64,000 nucleotides of DNA from positions 186,001 through 250,000 of the forward strand of contig AP026149.1 of NCBI GenBank assembly GCA_030295235.1, written 5' to 3'. This DNA comes from Fistulifera solaris. Taxonomy: Eukaryota > Bacillariophyta > Bacillariophyceae > Naviculales > Stauroneidaceae. The notes beneath the pieces were generated by a model. That model was given only the letters and a program-made list of their open reading frames with translations. It was not told the DNA's origin and ran no database searches. The translations under genes were made by a program, and so were the position numbers. Positions 10,067 to 20,145 of this stretch are shown piece by piece (within the stretch, counting starts at the first letter, position 1; each line of letters begins with the position of its first letter).

Positions 10067-11264
10067 AGATTCTCGCTTCGGAAATCTGTTTGTGATGCAC
10101 GTTTATGTAGTAATAGTTAGTATTAGTATTAGTATTAGATATTTTGGTTTTATTGAAGGAATCGACCCTCTCGTCTAGCGAATCTTTGCGACGCCATGGT
10201 GGATTTCAGCGCGTCTTTTCCTACCTGGTATGATTGTTCGATGAATTTTTTCAAATTGGGTGAATCCCTGCATCTGCAATCTGAATCTGGTTGGCTATCT
10301 GTGAAAAAGAATTCACCTCAGAATTCACGGGTCACGGGTCAAGGAACATTCAAAGATCTAATTTGCATTCTGACTTGAGGAAATTAGGAATTAGGAATAA
10401 ATATCAGTATTGTAGTTCATACCTGATGAATTTTTTATGCCTTCAAAGATCTATTATATCAAGACAAAAAAATTGTGATTACAAGTACCAGTAGCTACTG
10501 GGAATGGGAATTTTTTCTTCCTATTCGGCATTCGTCATTCGACATTCGACATTCGACTCCGCTTCTGTGTTCGGAAAGAACGACTCTCCGCACTCCACAC
10601 TGTTCACTGAAGAGTTTATCCTACATGAATATTGCCATTCGGGTCTCTCGGGTCTCGGGTCCTGAGTCCTGAGTCCTGATTCCGATCGATGAAGCCATTT
10701 GCCATTTTTGGTTTTGGTTCCTTATAAAGCAGGCTGATTTTAAAGAATCAGGTCATCGGTCATCCTCTCTAGGCACTATTGAGGGTGCCTGGTGCCTGGT
10801 ATAGTGCGTTAGCTTTAGAATTAACTACAAATCAGAAAGGTACTCTAACTCTAACAAAACACAATAATGTTTTATTGAAAATTAGAAAAGGTCACCCTGT
10901 AGGTTGTAAACTCAAACTCAAAACTACGAAGTACACTAGCAGTCATTATCAGTCGCCCGAGATCCGAGATGATAGATGATTGATTCATTCATCTGCACAC
11001 TCTACACCTCAGTACTGGTACGAGGTTAGAGCGGACATCGGACCAACGAATGAAAAAAATTTAGGAGCCTCCAGTAATTTTTTCAACACGCCCTGACAAA
11101 AAAATAACTGTTGCAGAAAAAGGTTCGTCGAGTGTGCAACCAAAGAAGCAAGAAACAAGAAGCAGCTGACCAGTACTCCTCTTCATTCGACCGCATTCGA
11201 CGCCTTGACTTCCTCCAAATCTTGTAATAACGTTAACATTATTTTTGAATTACCGTTCTACAAA
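10067..11264. other. Intergenic with several short tandem repeats
   Basis: No gene supported between the two PhoX copies. Seen: TTAGTA repeats at about 10117-10138; CATTCGA repeats at 10530-10558; GGGTCTC and TCCTGAG repeats at about 10640-10682; AGTACTGGTACGAG near 11011. AT-rich and low-complexity overall. Confidence 0.6.
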
Positions 11265-12518
11265 ATGACAAGTGCTGGGCACGACAATGAGCCGATGCGT
11301 CCGTTAAAGACGAAACCCTATTCACGTAAAACGTTTCTCACCAGCTTGGCGGCTCTTTGTGGACCACCCAAGGTCACGTTTGATCCAGGCAATTTGATAC
11401 CTGACCCGCACGGTTTATTGCTTTCGGTCGGATTGAAAGCACGGTTGATTGCGCAAGCGGGAAGTCCCGTACCCTACCAGAGTGGAACCCAATCCTCCTC
11501 ACCCTTCCACGCTTTACCGGATTTTGGTGCCACTTTTCGGGACACACGTCCTGAAAATCCCGGAGGATGGATTTATGTCAGCAACAGTGAAGTGCGACAA
11601 CCGTGGTATCAGGGCGGTGTCGGTGCCATTACGTTCAACTCGCGCGGCGAAACGATCGATTATCGGATGATTTTGACTAACACCACGGCGAATTGCGGCG
11701 GTGGCGTGACCCCGTGGGGAACCTACGTGACGGGAGAAGAATATCGCGAAGGTGTCTTTTGGCAAGTGGATCCCACCGGACAGCGTCCGTCGGAAAAACT
11801 CACGGTTGGCATTGAAATGGGAGTCTATGAATCCTTTGCCGCCGATCCGATACGCAATCAGTATTTTATTACCGAAGACACATTGGCGGGTCCCGTCCGA
11901 CGATTTGTTCCATCGATTAACGACCCCAGCGATCCTTGGAAATCAATGCACGGACCCGGTACGACCACCTATCTAACAATGAATGCGACATCGGCTCAAG
12001 AAGGGACCTACGCCTGGATCTCGAGTAAAAGTGCCGCACGGCCCTACGCGCAAGCATTCTATCCCTTCAGTGAAGGCATTGATGTCCACGGCGACCAACT
12101 TTACTTTGTTTCGAAAACGCTCATGACGGTCTATGTGTTGGATCTCGCGGGAAATACGTACACGAGCTTTTCGACGCGACAAGGCTTATTTCAAGGTCAA
12201 CCCGATCAACTCATACAATTCAAAGATCGTCGTGATGCACAAGATATCATGTTCTTTTATACCGAAGATGGGGACACGTCGTCCGGAATTCATGCGCGCA
12301 ACACGGACGGTGAAGTTTTGACGATTCTCGAAGGGCCAACCTATTCGCCGGAAACGACGGGTTTGGCCTTTTCGCCCGACTTCAAACGGATGTACGTGGC
12401 CTTTCAAGTTGATGGTGTTTTGTTTGAAGTGATGCGAGAAGATGGATTGCCATTCACGGCGCGGACCTTGAATGTACGATATCATAGCAGTAGCAATAAT
12501 GTGAATGATGTGCGATAG
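11265..12518 (+). CDS. PhoX/DUF839-type phosphatase-like protein, second tandem copy
   Basis: 417 residues, intact. The catalytic-domain sequence is very close to the first copy (same FDPGNL, NPGGWIYVSNSEVR, GGVGAITF, TTANCGGGVTPWG blocks), so the two arose by tandem duplication. The N-termini differ completely. This copy lacks the membrane span and Thr/Pro linker and starts MTSAGHDNEPMRPLKTKPYS, then RKTFLTSLAALCG. The latter is reminiscent of a twin-arginine signal (bacterial PhoX is Tat-exported), but with RK instead of RR and a short hydrophobic core, so targeting is uncertain. ATG 11265 was chosen; the in-frame TTG at 11205 is unlikely in a eukaryote. Product: probably a phosphomonoesterase or a related beta-propeller hydrolase. 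Confidence 0.8.
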   Translation: MTSAGHDNEPMRPLKTKPYSRKTFLTSLAALCGPPKVTFDPGNLIPDPHGLLLSVGLKARLIAQAGSPVPYQSGTQSSSPFHALPDFGATFRDTRPENPGGWIYVSNSEVRQPWYQGGVGAITFNSRGETIDYRMILTNTTANCGGGVTPWGTYVTGEEYREGVFWQVDPTGQRPSEKLTVGIEMGVYESFAADPIRNQYFITEDTLAGPVRRFVPSINDPSDPWKSMHGPGTTTYLTMNATSAQEGTYAWISSKSAARPYAQAFYPFSEGIDVHGDQLYFVSKTLMTVYVLDLAGNTYTSFSTRQGLFQGQPDQLIQFKDRRDAQDIMFFYTEDGDTSSGIHARNTDGEVLTILEGPTYSPETTGLAFSPDFKRMYVAFQVDGVLFEVMREDGLPFTARTLNVRYHSSSNNVNDVR

Positions 12519-13025
12519 AGATTGATGGAAGAATCGATGCGCTCGAGGGAACCATCTTCTTGAACGTAAGAGACTAAAAAATAGATTGTAACCATACTAG
12601 AGATGAGATAGAAAACCGAACATGTTCTTTCATTGTTAGTCTAGGTTTGAGACTTACCGGATACCGGTAGATACGATTATGACCCTAGAGTTCTGATTTT
12701 GTTTGTACCAGGTACCGCTGCGATCGCAAACGATTGGTGTTGATGACGCCCGACGCGAGACAAAAAAAATCATTTGCAATACAATTTGACGAGGAAGTTT
12801 ATTACCAGGTATCGTCAACAATCATAGCCAACGCGTCAGTCTTTACTGTATCGTATTCATTCGTTGCATCGCTGTATTTCCTTTTATCGACGAGAATAGC
12901 GGGGATCTGGTTTTGTAGAAATACTTATTACAAATTTCGTAAAGAATAGAGACGTCAATCTCTTGTCTAACATAAATACTCAATAGCAAGGTCTCCCTCG
13001 AATACCAATTTAACATTGCTGAACG
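12519..13025. other. Intergenic
   Basis: No gene supported. GTACCAGGTACC-type words occur at 12655-12675 and 12704-12720. The region just before 13026 should hold the ELOF1 promoter. Confidence 0.5.
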
Positions 13026-13499
13026 ATGGGACGTCGAGCCAAGAAAGCACCGGTAAGCTTGCTTTTTAGTGACTACTGTAAGGCATTCCATGACGACAAA
13101 AACGCTCATCGCATTTCTACTTTACAGGTGGTGACGAAAAAACGCCCGAAACTATCCAAAAACTTCAAATGCCCGTTCTGTGCCAATCAAGATACCGTCG
13201 AATGTAAAATGGATTTCAAAGCCGGCATTGGGTCGCTGTCGTGTCGTTTGTGCAGTGCCGCCTTCCAAATGCCCATTCATCATTTACACGAACCGGTCGA
13301 TGTGTTTTCGGAATGGCTCGATGAATGTGAAGCCGCCCAGAATCCTCCTCCGGCACAATATGCCGACGACGATGATGACGAGGATGATGATCTTCCCGAA
13401 AGTTCGGGATTGGCAACGAAGAAGCCGGCCGCGAGTGCCAATTATGCGGATGACATTGTCGATGTAGGGGACTCGGAAGATGATGACGACGATGAATAG
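13026..13499 (+). CDS. ELOF1: Transcription elongation factor 1 homologue (ELOF1/Elf1), one intron
   Basis: Exons 13026-13052 and 13128-13499 give 132 residues. The spliced start MGRRAKKAP joined to VVTKKRPKL matches the basic N-terminus of ELOF1, which binds DNA on the RNA polymerase II elongation complex. A C4 zinc ribbon follows (CPFC, then CRLC), with EPVDVFSEWLDECEAA matching the family core. The C-terminus is an added acidic, Asp-rich tail of about 60 residues, longer than in animals. The 75-nt intron has GTAAGC and TTTACAG ends, is a multiple of three and contains no stop, so retention would insert 25 residues rather than truncate. Splicing is preferred because it restores the family N-terminus. 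Confidence 0.92.
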   Translation: MGRRAKKAPVSLLFSDYCKAFHDDKNAHRISTLQVVTKKRPKLSKNFKCPFCANQDTVECKMDFKAGIGSLSCRLCSAAFQMPIHHLHEPVDVFSEWLDECEAAQNPPPAQYADDDDDEDDDLPESSGLATKKPAASANYADDIVDVGDSEDDDDDE

Positions 13500-13769
13500 T
13501 GGGTAGGGGGCACTGTATGCATTTCAAAACGCCTTGCGGTTGAATGAACAGAAAGCTATATTGTAGAGACGAGACATACATCGAGAACAATGTATTGTGA
13601 GAAAGAACGGAAATTTCAGATCCACGGCCAATCTAGGTGTTCTATAACACAGCTAGCATCAGGACTTTTTCCCGTTTTAATGATGTAGGTGTGCGGAACG
13701 ACTGAGGGCGAGGGCACATTCTTGGCAAAACCAATTCGTTTATTATTATTTTACTCTTTGTAGATTATT

Positions 13770-15149
13770 CTAAAACAGATCCGTGCATTCTTCTCCGCAA
13801 TCTTGCAAAGCTCGACTCACTCGGTCGGCTTCCTTCTTCAATTCATTGACATGCGCCGTCATCCAATCATACGTCCGTTGCAAACGTTGCTCCGTGTTGA
13901 CACATCGCAACGACCAGGCCAAGTCGGAGGACTTAACGTAGTGGTCCGTGGCCAAGACAGCTACAAAACTGAAGACTTCGTAGTAATGCTCTTCGGAAGC
14001 ACAACGCTTCGGACTGTAATACGGTGCTAACTTTTCCAACAAGACCTGCGTCATCTCTTTCAATCCTGTTAGCGAAAATGCCGACGATCCGAGTCCGTAG
14101 TTCTCTGTATGTGACAAGGGACCGTTGATGTTGTTGGGCCTTTTTATTGATGATTGGGACAACACAGTACTACTATCACGATCCTTCTGTTCGACGGGAG
14201 ATCTCGCTTTCTTCCTCCTGGTCTTGCTCTTCTTTTTCGGTTTTTCGAGCTCGAGCTCGTCTTGCATGGCCTCGCCGAACAATAAGCCAAGACCATCGTG
14301 ATCTTCCAGGTCCAGACGTTTCTTGTCGGCAGCCTTCTCCAAGCGTGCCTTGGCCGCTTTTATACCCGCCACGAGATTGCGACGATCCTGGTGCAGCCAT
14401 TCAACTTGATTGGCGAGACGACCCATTTTAGTGACAGAGTGTGTCGGAGACGCTGCCTCATTGCTGAGCCTATCAATAATCAATGAAAATTGGGCCACGA
14501 TGACATTGACGGGAGGTTCGTCGTCATCATCTTCCGACAAGGTGAGTAAATGTCCTTCATCATCCATTTGCGCCAAATGCGTCGGAACTTGGTACAAGAA
14601 TTCTTTCAACACTGCTCGGCCGACTCCCACGAGACGCACTTTAGCTGTATCAATCATCGCACGGGTCCCCGCGATCGATTCCATGAAATCCGAATTGTCG
14701 TCGGTCGCATCAATACTCCCGGACGAAGACGATACTCCTACTACCGCCGCAATCGTAGCATACCGTCCCTGTGATCCAGGATGGCTCATATCATTGGTTT
14801 GATCCAAAATTGCCACGAGAGGTGCTTCCGAAATGCCACTTTGGTTGTTTTCTGTCAGGAGATGCTGTTGATGTCGATAAAAGGATTCTTCCAGTGATTG
14901 CCATTGCAGCGGTGTGGGTGTTGTCAAGGTCATTTCGGCACCGATCATGAGGGACGGTTGATTCAGAAACGGGCCCATAACGGGTAAGGTAGGAAGCGTG
15001 GCTGGCTTCTGGGTCGACTGTTCACTGTGTTTATCATCTTGATACTGCAAACGAGTTGGAACGGGTTTCGTAGCAATAATGCTATGAAATCCGGTAATAG
15101 GCTGTAGGAAGGCAAAGAAGAAGGGAAAGAACGGTGGCAGCCGTGTCAT
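13770..15149 (-). CDS. Unknown protein with plastid-type bipartite leader
   Basis: 459 residues, intact. It starts with a strongly hydrophobic leader (PPFFPFFFAFLQPITGFHS); the GF junction fits the diatom plastid signal. About residues 55-215 have alternating hydrophobic strands (MIGAEMTLTT, APLVAILDQTND, YATIAAVVGV, KVRLVGVGRAVL) vaguely like a LON N-terminal/PUA-like fold, but the match is weak. About 285-330 is Lys/Arg-rich and nuclear-signal-like. The C-terminal 110 residues are helical (LEKLAPYYSP and SFVAVLATDHYV). I cannot name a function. It is convergent with ELOF1 and has its own promoter to the right. Confidence 0.65.
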   Translation of the reverse strand: MTRLPPFFPFFFAFLQPITGFHSIIATKPVPTRLQYQDDKHSEQSTQKPATLPTLPVMGPFLNQPSLMIGAEMTLTTPTPLQWQSLEESFYRHQQHLLTENNQSGISEAPLVAILDQTNDMSHPGSQGRYATIAAVVGVSSSSGSIDATDDNSDFMESIAGTRAMIDTAKVRLVGVGRAVLKEFLYQVPTHLAQMDDEGHLLTLSEDDDDEPPVNVIVAQFSLIIDRLSNEAASPTHSVTKMGRLANQVEWLHQDRRNLVAGIKAAKARLEKAADKKRLDLEDHDGLGLLFGEAMQDELELEKPKKKSKTRRKKARSPVEQKDRDSSTVLSQSSIKRPNNINGPLSHTENYGLGSSAFSLTGLKEMTQVLLEKLAPYYSPKRCASEEHYYEVFSFVAVLATDHYVKSSDLAWSLRCVNTEQRLQRTYDWMTAHVNELKKEADRVSRALQDCGEECTDLF

Positions 15150-16106
15150 TGCGATAGAACACAGGAGAAATTGCTGGATAAAGATTGGTCAAAGGATTAT
15201 TACGACAGAGATCAACGCCGCGGCAAAGGATGCTATTGATTGTATCCAGCGCTTCACTCAAGAGTTAAGGGAGAAAGAAAGAATCAACACTATCCGATAC
15301 AAAGCGAAGACTCCTCTCTGAATGACCTGTCCATCCATCGAGCTATTCAATCAATCAAGAAAAGTAAAGTTCGAAGATCGTTCTTCTTTTTCTCGTTTGC
15401 GAACTATTTTTCAATGTTCCTTGGACGGTTGCACAGACTGACCAGCTACAAATTTTACGAAAAGATACCAGGTACCTTTTGCGGAAGTGACGTCAAGTAT
15501 GAGCCAATGGGAAGAAGCCATTTTGTGCTGACGTCGGCAAAGGAGCCGTCAGTGACTAAATGAATAACGCGGGACAGCTTAATTTCTGTCCATGCGGTCA
15601 TGCGCTTGCGTCATGCGATCGAGCTCAAAGCTCAAAGGGTTTTCACAAGCGTGCTGGGAAACTTCTTATTAGAGACTAGAGATCTTTCATCCACCCGCCT
15701 CTATTCGCTCAAAGCAAAAGGGTTAAGTAGAAAACAAAGGGGTTAATAGAAGAAACAAAAAGTGTCTTGAAAGGCCGTTTCAGTCACTGCTCCCAACGCG
15801 CTTCCTTTTTAATGACACTGGTACCGGTCCCTGGCCTGGTACTGTAATGCAAAGACGTAATGTTTTTAGATTATGGGCAATAAATGAAAAGGATTGATTG
15901 TATCTTAGTATCCAAGACATTTTTGGGGCAGACATAAGGCACAGGCACAGCGAAATCCCTTCACTTCCAGAGTCCCTCACCCATCACCCATGCATCACGC
16001 ATCACGCCTCTCCTCATTCATTATTTTCCTTTTTTTGTTACCATTCAATGGGGATTGACAGTTGGCGCTCGTGCTTTAATTTCGAACTACTCCCTTACTC
16101 AGCACG
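15150..16106. other. Intergenic, divergent promoter region
   Basis: No gene supported; short frames here have no domain signal. Contains AGATACCAGGTACCTTTT at about 15463-15480, a TGACGTCA at 15488-15495, and CTGGTACCGG...CCTGGTACTG at 15816-15849. Confidence 0.5.
15816..15849. repeat. Dispersed GGTAC palindrome cluster
   Basis: Contains CTGGTACCGG followed by CCTGGTACTG, the same short words as at 5523, 8331 and 24134. Confidence 0.45.
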
Positions 16107-16832
16107 ATGAACAGCAATAACGAAATAAGCCGAACGAGTGCTCAGCCCCAGCTTCGAGAAAAACTGTCCCATGAGTTTCACTATGCTGCTCCGAATCTTC
16201 GCATTGCCAGTCCTGTCTCAAGTCCGGCAATGCGAGCACGCAAGAACTTGATCAGCAGTATGCTCAAGACAAGTTTTCACTCCAAGGTTATGGAGGATCA
16301 CACGGCTCACACGGCGAGCTCGTCCGGATCTGATCCACATTCGTCTCCCACGTCGCCACGAAAGAAGGGTTTGGCGTCGAGTATGCACTCGCTGCCAACG
16401 AAGGCTATGAAACTGTTCAACGAAAAACGCTCTTTATCACCTCTCAAAATAAAGCGATCAAAACAATACTCCAGTTACGTAAATGAGGAGTCTGTATCCA
16501 ATCTGGCGTTGCAGGATGCCTCATTGTCTCTCGAAACGCACCCACCACCCAACAAATCGCTCAATTTGGACCAAACCATCGATGAAGAGGACTCGGTTAC
16601 GGATGATGAATCATTGCATGTTCATGGCGTTCGCCGTACATTTCTGCCGTACGGTCACTACATGATTAATCAGGCCGATCCGAATACAATGTGGGTCTCC
16701 TCCGCTAGAAGCGTCCGTCCGCATTTGGAACTAAACATCACACGAGACGATAATCCTTCGATGATGCGCCATGAACCGTCGTCTCGACAAAAAGGCGCCC
16801 AGTACGATCCAAATCGTTACGATTCGGCTTGA
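16107..16832 (+). CDS. Unknown Ser-rich protein
   Basis: 241 residues, not recognised. It is mostly disordered, with many SP and SSS sites (SSPTSPRKK, SLSPLKIKRSK) that look like proline-directed phosphorylation sites next to basic patches, then an acidic patch (DEEDSVTDDES). The most ordered-looking part is near residues 180-205 (RTFLPYGHYMINQADPNTMW). No signal peptide or membrane span. It is convergent with the next gene across 148 bases; the two share a Ser/Arg-rich character but no clear repeat. Confidence 0.55.
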   Translation: MNSNNEISRTSAQPQLREKLSHEFHYAAPNLRIASPVSSPAMRARKNLISSMLKTSFHSKVMEDHTAHTASSSGSDPHSSPTSPRKKGLASSMHSLPTKAMKLFNEKRSLSPLKIKRSKQYSSYVNEESVSNLALQDASLSLETHPPPNKSLNLDQTIDEEDSVTDDESLHVHGVRRTFLPYGHYMINQADPNTMWVSSARSVRPHLELNITRDDNPSMMRHEPSSRQKGAQYDPNRYDSA

Positions 16833-16980
16833 AAGAAATGCCGAGTAAAGACGTTTCATCCCTGAAAACTCCTCGAAGACATCGAAGAAGGAGATCGATC
16901 GAATAAAACCCGCGTAATCTCTATCTTTCTGATTTTTATTGTAAATATTAACGTTAAGATTTCCTTTGCCGGATATTCTT

Positions 16981-17907
16981 TTATTGTTGTACCGACTTAA
17001 CGTAACCCGCCATTCCATTCCCAAGAGTGATTTTTACGTAACTGGTAGCATTGAGTTTCTTTTTCCGTGTACGTTCACTGATATTGACCATCGCTCTATA
17101 GGCGTCCATTTTTCCGTCTTTGACACTCTCAGCTTCGTCTTTGGTATCTCTGATGTTTATTTCCTTATTCTTCGAGGGCGTTCTCTTGGATCCCCTCTTC
17201 TTCCTTGTTGTACTTGGTTCTGTCGCAAATTCCTCATGGGACGATGATGAAGTTCCAGTACTTTGTAAACTGTGCATGCTGTTGCTCAATTCCGATGGCC
17301 GACTGCTGTGTCGACTATTAACCAACAAATCGCTTTCCAACAGATCGGATTCGTAGCTGATGGATCGAGGCACACCACGAACCGGTTCTGGTCGGCAATG
17401 CACATTTTCACAACGGACCGGTACATGCTCATCGTAACTTTTCGACCGAGATACGCGACGGACCGGTGGGCTGTTCGCCTCTGGACGACGAGAACTTCTC
17501 CGTTCATGACAAGGACCGGCCTCGTAACTTTTCGATCGAGCCACGCCTCGGACAAGATCCGGCTTTCCGGGGCGACTTCGTTCCAAGTTTCGAGTGAAAG
17601 GATCGTGAGACTCGCAGCTCTTGGACCGAGAAAGACCACGGACGGGTTCACGCCGTTGCGGATGGTTGAACCCATGGGAAGGAGCACCAGGAGTGTGTCT
17701 TGAATAATATGATTCTGATGTGTGACTTTCCAAAGAGCCGATACTATGAGTCGATGAGTCAAAACTGATCGTTTTGGGAACTCCTGGAACCGGTTGCGTG
17801 TCATAACTTGAAGGGTGGTTGATGGATGGTTGTACGCAATCAATGGCAATCGCGCCGCCGGCTTTGCTGTAGTTCATCGTTCGTTCTCGAGGAGTCATGT
17901 CTGCCAT
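16981..17907 (-). CDS. Unknown protein with four RSKSYE-type repeats
   Basis: 308 residues, family unknown. The central part carries four copies, about 33-36 residues apart, of a P-V-R-G-x-x-R-S-K-S-Y/C-E motif (GLSRSKSCES, GVARSKSYEA, RVSRSKSYDE, GVPRSISYES). A weaker fifth (VPKTISFDS) lies upstream. RSxSxE is a typical basophilic kinase or 14-3-3 type site, so regulated docking is a fair guess. The C-terminus is basic, with a KKKRGSKR-like stretch (RKKRGSKRTPSKNKE) and a last 40-residue ordered block (KMDAYRAMVNISERTRKKKL). No membrane span. Confidence 0.6.
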   Translation of the reverse strand: MADMTPRERTMNYSKAGGAIAIDCVQPSINHPSSYDTQPVPGVPKTISFDSSTHSIGSLESHTSESYYSRHTPGAPSHGFNHPQRREPVRGLSRSKSCESHDPFTRNLERSRPGKPDLVRGVARSKSYEAGPCHERRSSRRPEANSPPVRRVSRSKSYDEHVPVRCENVHCRPEPVRGVPRSISYESDLLESDLLVNSRHSSRPSELSNSMHSLQSTGTSSSSHEEFATEPSTTRKKRGSKRTPSKNKEINIRDTKDEAESVKDGKMDAYRAMVNISERTRKKKLNATSYVKITLGNGMAGYVKSVQQ

Positions 17908-18349
17908 TGAAGATGTGTTTGGCGTGTTTGTGGGAATGAAAGGAGAGATTTGAACCGATGCAATGCGAATATAAAAATGGTTAACGATGGCGTCTTTTTT
18001 TGTGGCTTTCTTTCAGACGGAAAACGAAAAGTTAGAATGGTTTGCTGTTTGATTCTGGTTGGGCTAGGCCCAAAGGGCTTTCTGATCAAGGCGTTACCGG
18101 TGCGTCATTAAGGTCTTCATCTACTTGAAACAAACAAGACTGACTTTAACGATACTATGATTGATTGTGTAGACGAACTCCGATGGAGGTCTTTGTGGAG
18201 GAGGGTCGTCGTGTCTTCATCAACGCCTCAGTTGATCAAAACGTTCCAAAAGGAGGTCTCTGTCATACACTTTCTTTTTTCTTTATCATCGCATTACTGG
18301 AACGGTTTCATGTTCTACCAGCGGATTTTATAGTATTCCGAGTGCGAGA
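17908..18349. other. Divergent promoter region
   Basis: No gene supported. It separates two divergent genes. A short ORF at 18165-18452 in another frame overlaps the next gene and has no family signal. Confidence 0.5.
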
Positions 18350-18895
18350 ATGGCTAGTAACGCGACATTGTTCGAAAATAAAATCAAAGACAAACTCGGT
18401 ATCCGTTGGATCGATGCTCGCCGGTTGGTACAAGATGCACAAACACAGTTAAACATTTCCGATGATCAATTAGTCGAAAATGAAGATGAAATTATGCTGG
18501 CTGTACTCAAAACCTTTGTGGCTTTACCGAAAGAAGAGCAAGAAGCGCTACGACGAAAAAAGGTGGAAGCGGCGGAAGAACCAGAATGGAAACGAAAAGC
18601 ACGAGAACAAGCTGAAAAGAGAGAACGCGAATGGGAGGCACAGGCGGCGGCCGAAAAAGCGGCACAAAATGCGTCTCAAAAATCAGAAACAGAAACAACG
18701 CCTTCAGAACCGACCATGACTACCATAACACGTGGCCCCGAACAAGAAATCCATGGACCGAAGAAAGTCGTCAAGGTGACGAAAACGGTCAAACACAACA
18801 ATGGTGACATTCGAACGGTTGAAACGACCCGGCACGAATCGCTGGGGCCTTCAGTGACAGTGACACATAGGAAAGTGTGTTGTGTTGTCATGTAA
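18350..18895 (+). CDS. Unknown coiled-coil protein with C-terminal CaaX box
   Basis: 181 residues. The N-terminal 65 residues are helical (KIKDKLGIRWIDARRLVQDA). Residues about 65-110 are a highly charged coiled coil rich in Glu, Lys and Arg. Then a Thr/Ser linker and a beta-like segment (KKVVKVTKTVKHNNGDIRT) lead to the end KVCCVVM. The last four residues, CVVM, are a CaaX motif; Met in the last place favours farnesylation, and the preceding Cys could be palmitoylated. Peripheral membrane attachment is therefore likely. The ATG at 18350 is the first in frame. Family unknown. Confidence 0.65.
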   Translation: MASNATLFENKIKDKLGIRWIDARRLVQDAQTQLNISDDQLVENEDEIMLAVLKTFVALPKEEQEALRRKKVEAAEEPEWKRKAREQAEKREREWEAQAAAEKAAQNASQKSETETTPSEPTMTTITRGPEQEIHGPKKVVKVTKTVKHNNGDIRTVETTRHESLGPSVTVTHRKVCCVVM

Positions 18896-19080
18896 ACGAG
18901 TTTCTTTTGGAAATCTCTTTCAACATGCTGGGCGAAATCGCTCTTAGCACTTTCGCGGAGTTGGGGTTTTGTCTCCAACTTGTAGACGAGCATGTGCTTT
19001 CATGTACACCAACCACTATTACCCCAGCTTTTGAAACACTCAAACTACTACAGTTGAGTAATCATTCTAAATCTTGTTAA

Positions 19081-20145
19081 TTACTTACTTCGGTATTCAT
19101 CAATCATTTCCCTCGACCACTGACAAAATAATTCGTACGTGACAAAGGTGATACAAGTATTCGGTATCACTCGTACTAAACTGACGGGCAATCCCGCATA
19201 AAATCCGGCCCATCCTTCCTTGGCATAAATCTGCCGACACGTAGGAACAAAACCATTTTGTGAACGAGCATCCATCATACGACTCCGAATGACTTCATGG
19301 GGATATGTCAGTACACAGGCCGTCATTTTACTCAACGCGCTGGCAATCATTACATGGAAAGCTGTATTGCGACTTTGATTTTGGCGCAACATTCGCTTGA
19401 GGCGTTCGTAGACCGGAAACTGTACTCCGACATGGGACAATCCCAGCATGTTCGCCGTCATGCCTCTCCAGAAAATCAAATAATTCCCACCCGACTCCCG
19501 CAAGAGAGAACGAGCCGTGGCGACAATACTCTTCGGAACACCACCCCCGTGTAAAAAATCGGTTTGAATCCGTGTTCGAATAACAAACAAAGGATTGCAC
19601 AAAACATCGCTGACGGCTCCGGCCGACACGGCCGCACCCATATGAATGATCGCTGTACTGTATTGAGGATATGCACTGGCACCGTGCCGTTTCAAATCAT
19701 TGTACACGGGGACTTTTTCGTGCGTTCGAACGATAAGGAAGAATCATCAGCCCAAAGCCTTTTTTACAAGTCAAAATCATACGGGCGACGCCGATGTGAC
19801 TTACAATACACTCCCAAAACGCCGGCACCGTAATTAACGTCGCTCCCAATCCCCGAAAACAACCTCTCCATCCTTCTTTGGCGACAATTTCTCGAATCAT
19901 TTGCGGTATGATTTGGACAGCGCCCATTTGACCGCGTCGCTCCCCCCACACTTGCAAACGCGTGCGGACCAAATCGAGGGGTGCACACGTAATACTGGCC
20001 AATGCACCACTTCCGGCCCCCGCTAGAGACTACTATATAGATGAACATAATCACGGGGTGCGACGGGCAGTGAGTGTTTGCGATTTTGTTTCAAAAAATG
20101 ATGATTGCTGGTGGTCACATCCGACGATGTCGAAGGTGTTGTCAT
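19081..20145 (-). CDS. Mitochondrial carrier family protein (NAD/folate/pyrimidine nucleotide carrier-like), one intron, two one-base frame breaks
   Basis: Exons 19805-20145 and 19081-19712 (GTAAGT...AAAAAG intron, 92 nt) give 324 residues after two repairs: one missing base near 20025, and C3 at 19813-19815 read as C4. Three carrier repeats are visible: APLDLVRTRLQ, NPLFVIRTRIQ and YPHEVIRSRM are the three Px(D/E)xx(K/R) signatures (Phe at the acidic position of the second). Each is followed by an EGW or FWRG type helix turn. AFWGVYFPVYNDLKRHG and GVQFPVYERLKR resemble the SLC25A32/33/36 and plant NDT/PNC group, which moves NAD, folate/FAD or pyrimidine nucleotides. The exact substrate is inferred. 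The ATG at 20145 was chosen because the frame leads directly into the first repeat. Confidence 0.85.
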
